Source: Propionivibrio dicarboxylicus
GTDB lineage: Bacteria > Pseudomonadota > Gammaproteobacteria > Burkholderiales > Rhodocyclaceae
DNA: 64,000 bases
Reading direction: 5' to 3'
Assembly (NCBI GenBank): GCA_945902805.1
Contig: CAMDMZ010000013.1
Span: 42,369 to 106,368 of the forward strand
Part shown: positions 1-11,976 of the stretch, one piece after another
How the letters are laid out: the number at the start of each line of letters is the position of its first letter
Position numbering within the stretch: position 1 is the stretch's first letter
Made by a program: the position numbers and the translations under genes
Notes under the pieces: model-generated
Seen by the model: the letters and a program-made list of their open reading frames with translations, nothing else
The model's database searches: none
Told to the model about the DNA's origin: nothing

Positions 1-1878
1 TTGATATATCCCACGCGCTTTGATGTGATTGTGATCGGGGGTGGCCATGCGGGCACCGAGGCTGCGCTAGCGGCTGCTCGTTCGGGGGCGCAAACATTGC
101 TTCTGACTCATAACATCGAGACGTTGGGTGCAATGTCTTGCAATCCCTCCATTGGGGGCATTGGCAAAGGCCATCTGGTTAAAGAAGTTGATGCTATGGG
201 TGGTGCCATGGCTTCGGCGGCGGACGAGGCGGGAATTCAGTTTCGTATTCTTAATGCCTCAAAGGGTCCGGCGGTGCGGGCTACGCGTGCCCAGGCAGAT
301 CGCCAACTCTACAAAGCGGCTATTCGTGGCCGGCTCGAAAACCAACCGAATCTAACGCTCTTTCAGCAGGCGGTGGATGATCTGACTTTGATTGGTGATC
401 GCGTAAGCGGCGTTGTCACGCAGCTCGGTATCCGGTTTGAAGCGCCCACCGTTGTATTGACTGCGGGGACGTTCTTGAATGGCTTGGTGCATGTCGGTCT
501 GGCCAGCTATCGAGCAGGGCGCTTTGGCGATACGGCGGCAGTTTCCTTGGCCGAGCGTTTGCGCGAGTTGGCGCTCCCGGTAGGACGATTAAAAACGGGC
601 ACGCCGCCTAGATTGGATGGCCGAACCATTGATCTCTCCGTATTGCAGCGTCAACCAGGTGATACGCCGACACCGGTCTTTTCATTCCTCGGGGATACGA
701 GTCAGCATCCGCAGCAGGTGCCATGTTGGATCACGCATACCAACGAGCGCACTCATGACATCATCCGTGGCGGGCTTGATCGATCGCCCATGTTCACCGG
801 CGTCATTGAAGGGGTTGGGCCGCGTTACTGCCCATCGATCGAAGACAAAATTCACCGTTTTGCCGGCAAAGATTCACACCAGGTATTTCTTGAACCTGAG
901 GGTCTCACAACGCACGAGATCTACCCTCAGGGCGTCTCCACGTCGCTACCGTTTGATATTCAGCTTGCTCTTGTGCGGTCGATGCGCGGCTTGGAGAATG
1001 TTCACATTACCCGTCCAGGCTATGCGATCGAGTACGACTACTTTGATCCGAGAAATCTGAAGGCGAGCCTCGAAACCAAGTCCATTGGGGGCCTCTTCTT
1101 CGCCGGACAAATCAATGGCACCACGGGTTATGAAGAGGCGGCCGCGCAGGGCTTGCTCGCTGGTTTGAATGCCGCTCTATTGGCCCGCAATCAGGAGGCA
1201 TGGTCGCCGCGCCGCGATCAAGCCTATTTGGGTGTGCTTGTTGATGATCTGATCACCCGTGGTGTTTCGGAGCCCTATCGAATGTTTACCAGTCGCGCCG
1301 AGTACCGTTTGAGCTTGCGCGAAGATAACGCAGATCAGCGCTTGACCGAGACTGGGCGAGAGTATGGTTTGGTTGATGATCGGCGTTGGGACGCCTTTAA
1401 CCGGAAACGTGATGCGGTAGCCGCTGAGGCAGGGCGCCTGAAGTCGACCTGGGTGAATCCCCGCCTAATTCCTGACGAGGAGGCGACGCGTGTTCTAGGC
1501 AAGCCCATGGAGCGCGAATATCGATTGTTTGATTTGTTGCGTCGCCCCGAAGTCGATTATTCGAGTTTGATGAGTTTTCCGGGTGTTGGAGATCCAATCA
1601 CCGAGCGCGCCGTAATTGAGCAAGTCGAGATCGAGGCCAAATATCAGGGCTATATCGAGCGCCAGCAGGAAGATGTCGAGAGGAGTCTTGCTCACGAAGA
1701 GCTCGCGTTACCGCTTGATATGGATTACGCACAGGTCCACGGTTTGAGTATTGAGGTCCGGCAGAAACTCGCTCAGGCTCGCCCACAGACGCTAGGTCAG
1801 GCGTCACGGGTACAAGGCGTGACGCCGGCAGCAATTTCTCTTTTGCTCGTACATATCAAGCGTCGCAAAGTCGCCTGA
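1..1878 (+). CDS. mnmG: tRNA uridine-5-carboxymethylaminomethyl modification enzyme MnmG (GidA)
   Basis: FAD-dependent subunit of the MnmE-MnmG complex, which modifies the wobble uridine of several tRNAs. The N-terminus has the Rossmann FAD motif GGGHAG (residues 13-18), followed by the family blocks [16 protein letters not shown] (about 47-62), [14 protein letters not shown] (about 198-211) and [11 protein letters not shown] (about 277). The C-terminal helical domain ends in LLVHIKRRK. At 625 residues it is family length. The TTG start is base 1 of the window, so an upstream start cannot be excluded, but [15 protein letters not shown] matches the usual N-terminus. rsmG follows after 3 bases, the common mnmG-rsmG-parAB order. 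Confidence 0.97.
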   Translation: MIYPTRFDVIVIGGGHAGTEAALAAARSGAQTLLLTHNIETLGAMSCNPSIGGIGKGHLVKEVDAMGGAMASAADEAGIQFRILNASKGPAVRATRAQADRQLYKAAIRGRLENQPNLTLFQQAVDDLTLIGDRVSGVVTQLGIRFEAPTVVLTAGTFLNGLVHVGLASYRAGRFGDTAAVSLAERLRELALPVGRLKTGTPPRLDGRTIDLSVLQRQPGDTPTPVFSFLGDTSQHPQQVPCWITHTNERTHDIIRGGLDRSPMFTGVIEGVGPRYCPSIEDKIHRFAGKDSHQVFLEPEGLTTHEIYPQGVSTSLPFDIQLALVRSMRGLENVHITRPGYAIEYDYFDPRNLKASLETKSIGGLFFAGQINGTTGYEEAAAQGLLAGLNAALLARNQEAWSPRRDQAYLGVLVDDLITRGVSEPYRMFTSRAEYRLSLREDNADQRLTETGREYGLVDDRRWDAFNRKRDAVAAEAGRLKSTWVNPRLIPDEEATRVLGKPMEREYRLFDLLRRPEVDYSSLMSFPGVGDPITERAVIEQVEIEAKYQGYIERQQEDVERSLAHEELALPLDMDYAQVHGLSIEVRQKLAQARPQTLGQASRVQGVTPAAISLLLVHIKRRKVA

Positions 1879-1881
1879 GCG

Positions 1882-2538
1882 ATGACTCTTGGTCTGACTG
1901 CTTCATTGGACGCGGGTCTTGCCGCTCTTGCTCTGGATTTGTCCAGCGAGCAGCGAGGACGCCTGCTTGATTTCATCAGCTTGTTGCAGAAGTGGAATCG
2001 CACCTACAATCTCACCGCTATCCGCGAACCGGAAGCGATGCTTAGCCATCATGTGCTCGATTCGCTGGCGGTGTTGCCACTTTTAAAGAAGTCGGCGCTG
2101 GCGAGACGGCGCACGGAACCATGGCGCCTGACCGATGTGGGTAGTGGAGCGGGGCTGCCGGGAATTGTTCTCGCTATCGCGCAACCGGACTGGTTGATAC
2201 GCTCGATCGATACCGTGGACAAGAAGGCAGCATTTCAGCGGCAGGTGGTCATCGAATTGGGCTTGCCAAATGTTGAGGTCGTTAGTGGTCGGGTCGAGAA
2301 CTTGCCGTCGGCCAGTACGGATGCCGTGATCTCGCGCGCCTTCGCCGAGCTCGTCGATTTTGTCGCCCTGGCTGGGCATCTCATTGTGCCCGGCGGCAGC
2401 CTGTTCGCCATGAAGGGTGTTTTGCCGGAGCACGAAATTACTCGTCTGCCACCGGATTGGAGCGCCAAATTGGTCGTGCCGATTGAAGTGCCGGGGCTAG
2501 ATGCGCAGCGTCATATGATTGTTTTGGAGAAGATGTAA
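1882..2538 (+). CDS. rsmG: 16S rRNA (guanine-527-N7)-methyltransferase RsmG (GidB)
   Basis: SAM-dependent methyltransferase acting on G527 of 16S rRNA. The SAM-binding motif is DVGSGAGLPGIVLAIAQP (about residues 88-105), preceded by YNLTAIREPEAMLSHHVLDSL, a family signature. At 218 residues it is family length. It starts 3 bases after mnmG and ends 3 bases before parA, so co-transcription is likely. Residues 70-77 (KSALARRR) are encoded by a copy of the dispersed 25-base repeat. This falls in the variable stretch just before the SAM motif, so the protein probably tolerates it. Confidence 0.97.
   Translation: MTLGLTASLDAGLAALALDLSSEQRGRLLDFISLLQKWNRTYNLTAIREPEAMLSHHVLDSLAVLPLLKKSALARRRTEPWRLTDVGSGAGLPGIVLAIAQPDWLIRSIDTVDKKAAFQRQVVIELGLPNVEVVSGRVENLPSASTDAVISRAFAELVDFVALAGHLIVPGGSLFAMKGVLPEHEITRLPPDWSAKLVVPIEVPGLDAQRHMIVLEKM
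2089..2111 (+). repeat. dispersed 25-base repeat, copy 1 (inside rsmG)
   Basis: Reads AAGTCGGCGCTGG then CGAGACGGCG, matching the repeat consensus with a shortened A-run. It lies in rsmG in the frame that gives KSALARRR, not the KVGAG frame used in three other genes. Confidence 0.8.
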
Positions 2539-2541
2539 CTC

Positions 2542-3318
2542 ATGCATATATTTGCCATAGCCAATCAGAAGGGCGGCGTCGGCAAGACTACTACCGCCGT
2601 GAACCTGGCGGCCGCCTTGGCCGCGAATGGTCAGCGTACCTTGCTAGTTGACCTCGATCCGCAGGGCAATGCCACCATGGGGGCTGGTGTCGATAAGCGA
2701 TCGCTGGCCCGTTCGGTGTATCACGTCCTGCTCGAATTGGCGACCCTCGCCGATGCACGCGCTACATCCCCGTCGGGCAAATTTGATGTTTTGCCGGCAA
2801 ACCGTGATCTGGCTGGTGCCGAGGTTGAGATGGTCGATCTTGATCGTCGCGACATGCGCTTGAAAGCCGCGCTCGCCGCACACAGTGGGGAATATGACTT
2901 CGTTCTCATTGATTGTCCGCCCTCGTTGTCGATGCTGACACTCAATGGCCTCTGCGCAGCGCATGGCGTCATTATTCCGATGCAGTGCGAGTACTACGCA
3001 CTGGAAGGGTTGTCGGATCTCGTGAACACCATCAAGAAAGTGCATGCCAACCTAAATCGCGATCTCAAGATCATTGGTTTGCTGCGGGTAATGTTCGATC
3101 CGCGCAGTACTTTGTCGCGACAGGTATCCGATCAGCTCGAACAGCATTTTGGCGACAAAGTATTCAAGACTCTCGTCCCACGCAATGTGCGTTTGGCAGA
3201 GGCGCCAAGCTATGGCGTGCCCGGCGTCTTGTTTGATAAGAATGCCAAAGGTGCGCAGGCCTATCTTGCTTTTGCTGTCGAGATGGTACAGCGCGTCAAA
3301 GAATGGGAAAAACTCTGA
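2542..3318 (+). CDS. parA: chromosome-partitioning ATPase ParA (Soj)
   Basis: Deviant Walker A ATPase that, with ParB and parS sites, drives chromosome-origin segregation on the nucleoid. The motif KGGVGKTTTAVNLAAALA begins at residue 10, Walker A' is LLVDLDPQGNAT (about 34-45) and Walker B is FVLIDCPPSLSML (about 116-128). Length is 258 residues. There is no N-terminal HTH, so this is the chromosomal Soj type, not the plasmid ParA type. Its stop overlaps the parB start by one base (TGATG), which suggests coupled translation. Confidence 0.97.
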   Translation: MHIFAIANQKGGVGKTTTAVNLAAALAANGQRTLLVDLDPQGNATMGAGVDKRSLARSVYHVLLELATLADARATSPSGKFDVLPANRDLAGAEVEMVDLDRRDMRLKAALAAHSGEYDFVLIDCPPSLSMLTLNGLCAAHGVIIPMQCEYYALEGLSDLVNTIKKVHANLNRDLKIIGLLRVMFDPRSTLSRQVSDQLEQHFGDKVFKTLVPRNVRLAEAPSYGVPGVLFDKNAKGAQAYLAFAVEMVQRVKEWEKL

Positions 3319-4205
3319 TGAATCCACCGAAGAAAAAAGGTCTCGGCCGCGGACTTGATGCGTTGTTAGCCGCTAACAATACGCCAGAAGCACAGCGTCA
3401 GGACACATTGCCGGTCACCGTATTGCAACCCGGAAAGTATCAACCACGGACACGCATGGATCCTGGTTCATTGGAAGAATTGGCTGATTCGATCAAAGCC
3501 CAAGGCCTGATTCAGCCGATCTCAGTACGCCCAATTGCAAGGCTGGACGGTATTGATCGTTACGAAATCATCGCCGGCGAAAGACGCTGGCGGGCCGCGC
3601 AGATCGCTGGACTGAACGAAGTGCCCGTATTGATTCGGGATATTCCGGACGATGCGGCACTGGCGATGTCGCTGATCGAAAACATCCAGCGCGAAGACCT
3701 CAATCCTTTAGAAGAGGCGGCAGGTATCCAGCGTTTGATCGATGAGTTTCAGATGACGCACCAGCAAGCTGCTGATGCGTTGGGTCGTTCGCGCTCGGCC
3801 GCCACCAACTTGTTGCGCTTGTTGCAACTAGCGAAACCGGTGCAGGACATGTTGATGGCGGGTGACATTGAAATGGGACATGCGCGCGCGGTGTTGCCGC
3901 TATCCATGCTTGAGCAAGGTCGTGTAGCGGCATTAGTCGCCGACAAAGGCTACTCCGTTCGTGAAACTGAACGCCTGGTCGCGCGCGAACTTAATCCCAT
4001 CGCGACACGTCAGCGCGATGGCACTCCGGGCGCAAATCGTGATCTGGTGCGACTAGAGGAAGAGCTTTCCGATAGCATCGGCGCCACTGTCAAGATTTCG
4101 GCTAACCGGAAAGGCGCCGGAGCGCTCAATGTTCGCTTTTCAAGCCTCGATCAGTTGGAAGGAATCATCGCTCGGATCGCGCGTCCGGTGAGCGGTGAGG
4201 CGTAA
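3318..4205 (+). CDS. parB: chromosome-partitioning protein ParB (Spo0J)
   Basis: parS-binding CTP switch protein of the partition system. The start chosen is the ATG overlapping the parA stop. It gives MNPPKKKGLGRGLDALLAANN, the typical basic N-terminus, whereas an upstream in-frame ATG at 3303 would overlap parA by 16 bases. The ParB/Srx domain contains GERRWRAAQIAGL, the CTP-binding GERRxR box (about residues 92-98). The HTH DNA-binding part is THQQAADALGRSRSAATNLL (about 140-160). Length is 295 residues. No parS site was seen in the window. Confidence 0.96.
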   Translation: MNPPKKKGLGRGLDALLAANNTPEAQRQDTLPVTVLQPGKYQPRTRMDPGSLEELADSIKAQGLIQPISVRPIARLDGIDRYEIIAGERRWRAAQIAGLNEVPVLIRDIPDDAALAMSLIENIQREDLNPLEEAAGIQRLIDEFQMTHQQAADALGRSRSAATNLLRLLQLAKPVQDMLMAGDIEMGHARAVLPLSMLEQGRVAALVADKGYSVRETERLVARELNPIATRQRDGTPGANRDLVRLEEELSDSIGATVKISANRKGAGALNVRFSSLDQLEGIIARIARPVSGEA

Positions 4206-4242
4206 TTGATGAAGGTCAAGTTGCTGCGACGCACCATAAATA

Positions 4243-4271
4243 TTGACATCGATTCAGCAACGCCTTATATT
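4243..4271 (+). promoter_or_regulatory. sigma70-type promoter of the ATP synthase operon
   Basis: A perfect -35 box TTGACA (4243-4248), a 17-base spacer and a -10 box TATATT (4266-4271, five of six matches) lie 25 bases upstream of atpI. This is one of the best housekeeping promoter matches in the window and fits a strongly expressed operon. Confidence 0.8.
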
Positions 4272-4296
4272 TGCCGGGTTTTAGGCGGCATGCAGT

Positions 4297-4638
4297 GTGT
4301 TTATGTATAAGACGCTGCTTCTGCAAATAGCTGCTACATTGGTGGCGGCGGGGTTGGCAGGTCTCTGGATTGGGACACGTGGTGCGGCTTCCGTTGTTTT
4401 GGGCGCTACGGCGTATCTCCTTCCTAACGTGCTGTTTGTGGTTCGATTAAGTTCCGCAGCTTCTCGCGGACAGGCCAGCGCGGCGACATTTTTTGTCGGC
4501 GAGTTGATCAAAATCGTGGCCACAATCGTAATTTTGGTGGCTGCGCAACATTGGTACGACGTGCATTGGTTAGCTCTGCTCGTCGGGTTGTTCGTGGCTT
4601 TAAAAGCGAATTTGTTTGCGTTCTTGTTGAAGACCTGA
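4297..4638 (+). CDS. atpI: ATP synthase assembly protein I (AtpI)
   Basis: Small membrane protein encoded first in many F-type ATP synthase operons, thought to help assemble the c-ring. The 113 residues form about four hydrophobic segments (for example LLLQIAATLVAAGLAGLWIG and IVATIVILVAAQHWY). The start is GTG at 4297 or ATG at 4303; both give nearly the same protein. Identity rests on position and hydropathy as much as on sequence, since the family is poorly conserved. atpB begins 2 bases after its stop. Confidence 0.88.
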   Translation: MFMYKTLLLQIAATLVAAGLAGLWIGTRGAASVVLGATAYLLPNVLFVVRLSSAASRGQASAATFFVGELIKIVATIVILVAAQHWYDVHWLALLVGLFVALKANLFAFLLKT

Positions 4639-4640
4639 CT

Positions 4641-5465
4641 ATGTCATCTGGTACCGAACACGCTCCAGCCGCTGGCGATTACATCGTCCATCACCTCACT
4701 CATCTGACTAGCACTGGCCATAAACAGGCTTCAGTGATCGATTGGTCGGTTTTTAATGTCGACACCCTGTTTTGGTCCGTCAGCATGGGTCTGCTCGCCG
4801 TCTTTCTTTTGATGAAGGCAGCCAAGAGCGCGACGTCCGGCGTTCCGGGTCGCTTCCAAGCAGCCGTCGAGATCTTGGTCGAGATGGTCGAATCGCAATC
4901 CAAGAACATTGTTCACGGCGACCGCAGCTTCATTGCTCCTGTCGCGCTGACCGTATTCATGTGGGTTCTATTCATGAATGCGATGGACTTCTTGCCCGTT
5001 GATTCGCTGCCGCGCATCGGTGAGATGTTTGGCATTCACTACCAACGCGTGGTTCCGACAGCCGACCTCAATGGCACCTTGGGTATGTCGCTCGGTGTGC
5101 TGCTGCTGTGCATTTACTACAACATCAAGATCAAGGGTTTCGGTGGCTGGGTGCACGAGCTATTTACGGCGCCTTTCGGCAACCACCCGCTGCTCTACCC
5201 GATTAACTTCGCCATGCAGATGATCGAGTTTACAGCCAAGACTGTGTCTCACGGCATGCGACTATTTGGCAACATGTATGCTGGCGAACTGGTCTTCATG
5301 CTGATCGCTTTGATGGGCAGCACCGCCACGGTTGCCGGCTTCTTTGGTCATGTTGTCGCCGGATCGATCTGGGCTGTCTTTCATATCCTGATCGTCGTCC
5401 TGCAGGCATTCATCTTCATGATGCTGACGCTGGTCTATATCGGTCAGGCTCACGAAGCGCACTAA
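4641..5465 (+). CDS. atpB: ATP synthase F0 subunit a
   Basis: Proton-channel subunit of F0. The open frame extends to 4551, but ATG 4641 is chosen because it follows the atpI stop directly and gives MSSGTEHAPAAGDYIVHHL, the usual N-terminus. The block TVSHGMRLFGNMYAGELVF (about residues 200-218) contains the essential arginine that faces the c-ring, and the last helix is AFIFMMLTLVYIGQAHE. Length is 274 residues, about five membrane helices. Confidence 0.97.
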   Translation: MSSGTEHAPAAGDYIVHHLTHLTSTGHKQASVIDWSVFNVDTLFWSVSMGLLAVFLLMKAAKSATSGVPGRFQAAVEILVEMVESQSKNIVHGDRSFIAPVALTVFMWVLFMNAMDFLPVDSLPRIGEMFGIHYQRVVPTADLNGTLGMSLGVLLLCIYYNIKIKGFGGWVHELFTAPFGNHPLLYPINFAMQMIEFTAKTVSHGMRLFGNMYAGELVFMLIALMGSTATVAGFFGHVVAGSIWAVFHILIVVLQAFIFMMLTLVYIGQAHEAH

Positions 5466-5798
<333 letters not shown>

Positions 5799-5829
5799 TC
5801 GACTCCTCCGCCCATAAAGGAGCGATAAC

Positions 5830-6300
5830 GTGAATCTGAACGCAACGCTGTTTGCACAGCTCGTTGTGTTCTTCATTCTGGCTGGTTTCACGATGAAATT
5901 CGTGTGGCCGCCCATCATGAAGGCACTGGACGAGCGCGCGCAAAAGATCGCTGACGGGCTCGCGGCTGCGGACAAGGCCAAGACTGATCTGGCCCATGCG
6001 GAAAAGAAGGCCACCGAAGAGCTGCGTAAAGCACGCGAATCGGCTGCCGAATTCCGTTCCGGAGCCGAAAAGCAAGCTGCCCAACTGGTCGAAGAGGCGC
6101 GTAACGACGCCACTCGTATCATTGCTGCTGCCCGTGAAGCCGCCGAAACCGAAGCTGCATCCGCCTCTCAACGGGCCAAAGAAGCCCTGCGTGAGCATGT
6201 GGCACAACTCGCTGTCGCTGGCGCCGAAAAGATACTCCGCAAGGAGATCAACGTCGCCGCCCACGCCGAGTTGCTGACTCAGCTCAAGTCGGAGCTCTGA
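5830..6300 (+). CDS. atpF: ATP synthase F0 subunit b
   Basis: Peripheral stalk subunit. It has one N-terminal membrane helix ([20 protein letters not shown], residues 7-26) followed by a long alanine- and charge-rich coiled coil up to residue 156. It starts with GTG, chosen because AAAGGAG lies about 8 bases upstream and NLNATLFAQ is the typical N-terminus. It is followed after 6 bases by atpH. Confidence 0.96.
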   Translation: MNLNATLFAQLVVFFILAGFTMKFVWPPIMKALDERAQKIADGLAAADKAKTDLAHAEKKATEELRKARESAAEFRSGAEKQAAQLVEEARNDATRIIAAAREAAETEAASASQRAKEALREHVAQLAVAGAEKILRKEINVAAHAELLTQLKSEL

Positions 6301-6306
6301 TCCATC

Positions 6307-6855
6307 ATGGCCGAAAACGTCACCCTGGCACGCCCCTACGCCGAGGCTGCCTTTCAGCTCGCCAAAGGCAACAACGCCCTTTCGTCGTGGTCCACTGCAC
6401 TGAATCGACTGGCGACCGTTACTGCAAATCCGGAAATGGAAGCTTGCATCAGCAATCCATTGCTTGCTCCCGAGCAGTTGTCTCGGCTTTGCCTTGATGT
6501 CGCTGGTGGTACCGGGGATGTGGCCTTGTCGGTCGAGCAACAGGATTTTGTCCGCGTGTTGGTGGACAACGAGCGTCTTTTCGTCCTTCCCGAGATCGCA
6601 GGTTTATTTGAAGATCTGAAAGCAGGTCACGAGGGAACGAAGCATGCCGAGATCAGTTCGGCTTTCGCCATTGATGACACTGCCTTGAAGTCCCTGATCG
6701 CTGACCTCGAACGCCGTTTCGCCTGCAAGGTTGTCGCCACAGTCACGCTCGATCCCGAGCTTATCGGCGGCGTGCGAATTGCGGTAGGTGACGAAGTGAT
6801 CGATGCGTCCGTCCGCGGCAAACTGGCTGCCATGGCCACCGCGCTAAAGAACTAG
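6307..6855 (+). CDS. atpH: ATP synthase F1 subunit delta
   Basis: Connects the F1 head to the b stalk. The N-terminus [19 protein letters not shown] and the C-terminal block [25 protein letters not shown] are delta/OSCP signatures. Length is 182 residues, slightly above the common 178. It lies between atpF and atpA with gaps of 6 and 10 bases. Confidence 0.96.
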   Translation: MAENVTLARPYAEAAFQLAKGNNALSSWSTALNRLATVTANPEMEACISNPLLAPEQLSRLCLDVAGGTGDVALSVEQQDFVRVLVDNERLFVLPEIAGLFEDLKAGHEGTKHAEISSAFAIDDTALKSLIADLERRFACKVVATVTLDPELIGGVRIAVGDEVIDASVRGKLAAMATALKN

Positions 6856-6865
6856 GAGTTATTCC

Positions 6866-8401
6866 ATGAATCTCAATCCGTCTGAAATCAGCGACCTGAT
6901 CAAGAGCCGGATCCAGAATATGCAGTTGACCGCCACCGCCCGTAATGAGGGTACTGTGGTTTCGGTCACCGACGGCATTTGCCGCGTGCATGGTCTGGCC
7001 GACGTGATGCAGGGCGAAATGCTGGAATTCCCCGGCAACACCTTCGGCCTCGCGCTGAACCTCGAGCGCGACTCAGTCGGTGCCGTGGTCATGGGTGACT
7101 ACGAACATATCACTGAAGGTGATACGGTTAAATGTACCGGCCGCATTCTGGAAGTGCCGATTGGACCGGAATTGCTCGGTCGCGTCGTCAATGCGTTGGG
7201 TGAGCCGATCGACGGCAAAGGTCCGATTAACGCCAAGCTGTCTGACAAACTTGAAAAAGTTGCACCGGGCGTGATCTGGCGCAAGTCGGTGTCGCAGCCA
7301 GTGCAATCCGGCCTCAAGGCAATCGACTCGATGGTTCCCGTGGGACGTGGTCAGCGTGAATTGATCATCGGCGACCGTCAGACCGGAAAGACAGCTGTCG
7401 CGGTTGATACCATCATCAACCAAAAAGGTCAGAACATGTTCTGTATCTACGTCGCCATCGGTCAAAAAGCTTCGACCGTAGCCAACGTAGTACGAAAGCT
7501 ACATGAGCATGGCGCCTTGGAATACACGATCGTCGTCGCCGCTACGGCATCCGACTCTGCCGCGATGCAGTTTTTGGCACCTTACGCCGGCTGCACCATG
7601 GGCGAATATTTCCGCGATCGCGGCATGGATGCGTTGATCGTTTATGACGATCTGACCAAACAAGCCTGGGCCTATCGCCAGATTTCTCTTTTGCTCCGTC
7701 GTCCGCCAGGTCGCGAAGCCTACCCGGGTGACGTGTTCTACATTCACTCCCGCTTGCTCGAGCGTGCCGCTCGCGTATCTGAGGAGTGGGTCGAGCGATT
7801 CACCAAGGGCGAGGTAAAGGGCAAGACTGGATCATTGACCGCGCTGCCGATCATCGAAACTCAAGCCGGCGACGTGTCCGCATTTGTGCCGACGAACGTG
7901 ATTTCAATTACCGACGGCCAGATCTTCCTTGAAACTGATCTGTTTAATGCCGGTATTCGTCCCGCAATGAACGCCGGTGTTTCGGTGTCCCGCGTCGGCG
8001 GCTCGGCACAGACCAAAGTCATCAAGAAGCTTGGTGGCGGTGTGCGTCTCGCCTTGGCCCAGTACCGCGAACTCGCTGCCTTTGCCCAATTTGCTTCCGA
8101 TCTCGACGAAACCACACGTAAGCAATTGGAGCGTGGTCGCCGTGTCACGGAACTGATGAAACAGTTGCAGTACGCTCCACTATCGGTAGGTGAAATGGCT
8201 ATTTCGCTGTTTGCGTCCGATGGTTACATGGATGACGTGGAAGTTCCCCGCATTCTCGCCTTTGAAAGCAGCTTGCATCAGTTCATGAAAACCAAGCACG
8301 CTGATTTGGTAACCAAGATCGAGACGACCAAGGATCTGGACAAAGACGCTGAGGGCCAGCTCAAGGCCGCCATCGCCGAGTTCAAGAAATCCTGGGCCTG
8401 A
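6866..8401 (+). CDS. atpA: ATP synthase F1 subunit alpha
   Basis: Non-catalytic nucleotide-binding subunit of the F1 hexamer. The Walker A motif is GDRQTGKT (about residues 169-176), followed by [16 protein letters not shown], the Walker B region [35 protein letters not shown] and the signature [17 protein letters not shown]. At 511 residues it is family length (about 513). The site AGGAGTT lies just before the ATG. Confidence 0.98.
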   Translation: MNLNPSEISDLIKSRIQNMQLTATARNEGTVVSVTDGICRVHGLADVMQGEMLEFPGNTFGLALNLERDSVGAVVMGDYEHITEGDTVKCTGRILEVPIGPELLGRVVNALGEPIDGKGPINAKLSDKLEKVAPGVIWRKSVSQPVQSGLKAIDSMVPVGRGQRELIIGDRQTGKTAVAVDTIINQKGQNMFCIYVAIGQKASTVANVVRKLHEHGALEYTIVVAATASDSAAMQFLAPYAGCTMGEYFRDRGMDALIVYDDLTKQAWAYRQISLLLRRPPGREAYPGDVFYIHSRLLERAARVSEEWVERFTKGEVKGKTGSLTALPIIETQAGDVSAFVPTNVISITDGQIFLETDLFNAGIRPAMNAGVSVSRVGGSAQTKVIKKLGGGVRLALAQYRELAAFAQFASDLDETTRKQLERGRRVTELMKQLQYAPLSVGEMAISLFASDGYMDDVEVPRILAFESSLHQFMKTKHADLVTKIETTKDLDKDAEGQLKAAIAEFKKSWA

Positions 8402-8430
8402 TCGCGTACTGCTAACAACGAGGGGCGATC

Positions 8431-10744
<2,314 letters not shown>

Positions 10745-10785
10745 GCAAGGTAACGACCGCGCTCAACGCTGAAAGGTAATTCATC

Positions 10786-11208
10786 ATGGCAATGACCATA
10801 CACGTCGACGTCGTTAGTGCCGAAGAGGCCATTTTCTCCGGCCTCGCCGAGTTCGTCGTCCTGCCCGGCGAAGCAGGAGAGTTGGGCATCATGCCCGGCC
10901 ACATGCCGTTGATGACCCGCATCAAACCCGGGACGGTGCGTATCCTGCTACCTGGCGCAAAAGAAGAACTCATCTTCGTCGCTGGCGGGCTGCTGGAAGT
11001 GCAGCCTGGTTTGGTAACGGTTCTGGCTGATACCGCGATTCGTGGTAATGATCTTGATCATGCCAAAGCGATGGAAGCGAAGAAGCGCGCCGAAGAGGCC
11101 ATGGGAACGCGTTCGTCAAAAATCGACTATGCGCGTGCCCAGGCTGAATTGGCTGAAGCTGTGGCGCAGTTGGCTGCTATCGATCGTTTGCGTAAACGCG
11201 GTCACTGA
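10786..11208 (+). CDS. atpC: ATP synthase F1 subunit epsilon
   Basis: Rotor subunit and intrinsic ATPase inhibitor. The N-terminal beta-sandwich contains [38 protein letters not shown], the family signature, and the C-terminal two helices follow from about residue 88. Length is 140 residues. An alternative ATG two codons later (10792) is possible. It closes the operon; a hairpin terminator begins 14 bases after its stop. Confidence 0.97.
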   Translation: MAMTIHVDVVSAEEAIFSGLAEFVVLPGEAGELGIMPGHMPLMTRIKPGTVRILLPGAKEELIFVAGGLLEVQPGLVTVLADTAIRGNDLDHAKAMEAKKRAEEAMGTRSSKIDYARAQAELAEAVAQLAAIDRLRKRGH

Positions 11209-11222
11209 GATCTCCCAGTTCC

Positions 11223-11249
11223 AAAAAGGCAGCTTCGGCTGCCTTTTTT
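11223..11249 (+). terminator. Rho-independent terminator of the ATP synthase operon
   Basis: The stem GGCAGC/GCTGCC (11228-11233 and 11238-11243) closes a TTCG tetraloop. It is preceded by five A and followed by six T, so the stem can extend by A-U pairs. It lies 14 bases after the atpC stop and is a textbook intrinsic terminator. Confidence 0.95.
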
Positions 11250-11305
11250 GTGCCCAACGCATATCGATAGGGGTTGCTCCTCTTGAACTGGACCGGCCCA
11301 TCAGT

Positions 11306-11326
11306 TAGACTGGACAGTCCATTCTA
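11306..11326. promoter_or_regulatory. palindromic operator in front of the TetR/RND operon
   Basis: A 21-base near-palindrome: TAGA, c, TGGAC, a, GTCCA, t, TCTA, with only the positions between the blocks unpaired. It ends 11 bases before the regulator's start codon. A weak -35-like TTGAAC (11283-11288) and TAGACT (11306-11311) would place it over a -10 box. That is the expected design for a self-repressing TetR operator; the promoter itself is inference. Confidence 0.65.
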
Positions 11327-11337
11327 GTGAGCTGTCC

Positions 11338-11976
11338 ATGTCTACACTTCTGGAGCTTGACTCAAGTGATAGCCGTTCGCGTCTGATTGACGCGGCGACC
11401 AAAGCCTTCATCGAAGACGGCTATCGGGCCAGTGTTGAACAGATTGCGACACGCGCAGGAGTCGCCCGTCAGACCTTGTACAACCACTTCACGTCGAAGG
11501 ATGACCTGTTTCGCGAGGTCATCACACACGTGACGGCCGCATTGCTAATTACTCTTGACGACAGCATTCTGCAGCTACGTGAGCGCCTACTTCGATTTGG
11601 CATCGCTTTCCGTTCCAAGACACTGAGTGCGGAGGGCTTGGGCTTCTATCGCGCTCTGCTAGCCGAAGCCGCGCGGCAGCCGAAAATTACCACTGACTTT
11701 TACAACACTGGCCCAGCCAAGACCGCTGCGCGACTGCGCGAAGTAATAGCCGCCGCGATGGCGCAAGGCGAAATGCGTAACGATGATCCGGAATTCGCGA
11801 CCACCATGCTACTTTCGATGCTGGTTGGTGCAGAACGCAGCCATTGCCTCCTGACCGGTGAAGTGCAACCAAAACAAGATCCGGCGAAGGTCGCACTGAT
11901 TATTGACTGTTACTTGCGCGCTTTCGCACCTGCTAATCCTCATCCACTCCCCGTTACCGACCGGAGAACACAATGA
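11338..11976 (+). CDS. TetR/AcrR family transcriptional repressor
   Basis: The N-terminal HTH domain RLIDAATKAFIEDGYRASVE-QIATRAGVARQTLYNHFTSKDDLF (about residues 15-58) is a clear TetR signature. The C-terminal ligand/dimer domain is about 150 residues and has no feature that names a ligand. The gene is first in an operon with the three RND efflux genes and its stop overlaps the next start (ATGA). It is therefore very likely the local repressor of the pump, acting at the palindrome just upstream and released by a pump substrate. Confidence 0.9.
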   Translation: MSTLLELDSSDSRSRLIDAATKAFIEDGYRASVEQIATRAGVARQTLYNHFTSKDDLFREVITHVTAALLITLDDSILQLRERLLRFGIAFRSKTLSAEGLGFYRALLAEAARQPKITTDFYNTGPAKTAARLREVIAAAMAQGEMRNDDPEFATTMLLSMLVGAERSHCLLTGEVQPKQDPAKVALIIDCYLRAFAPANPHPLPVTDRRTQ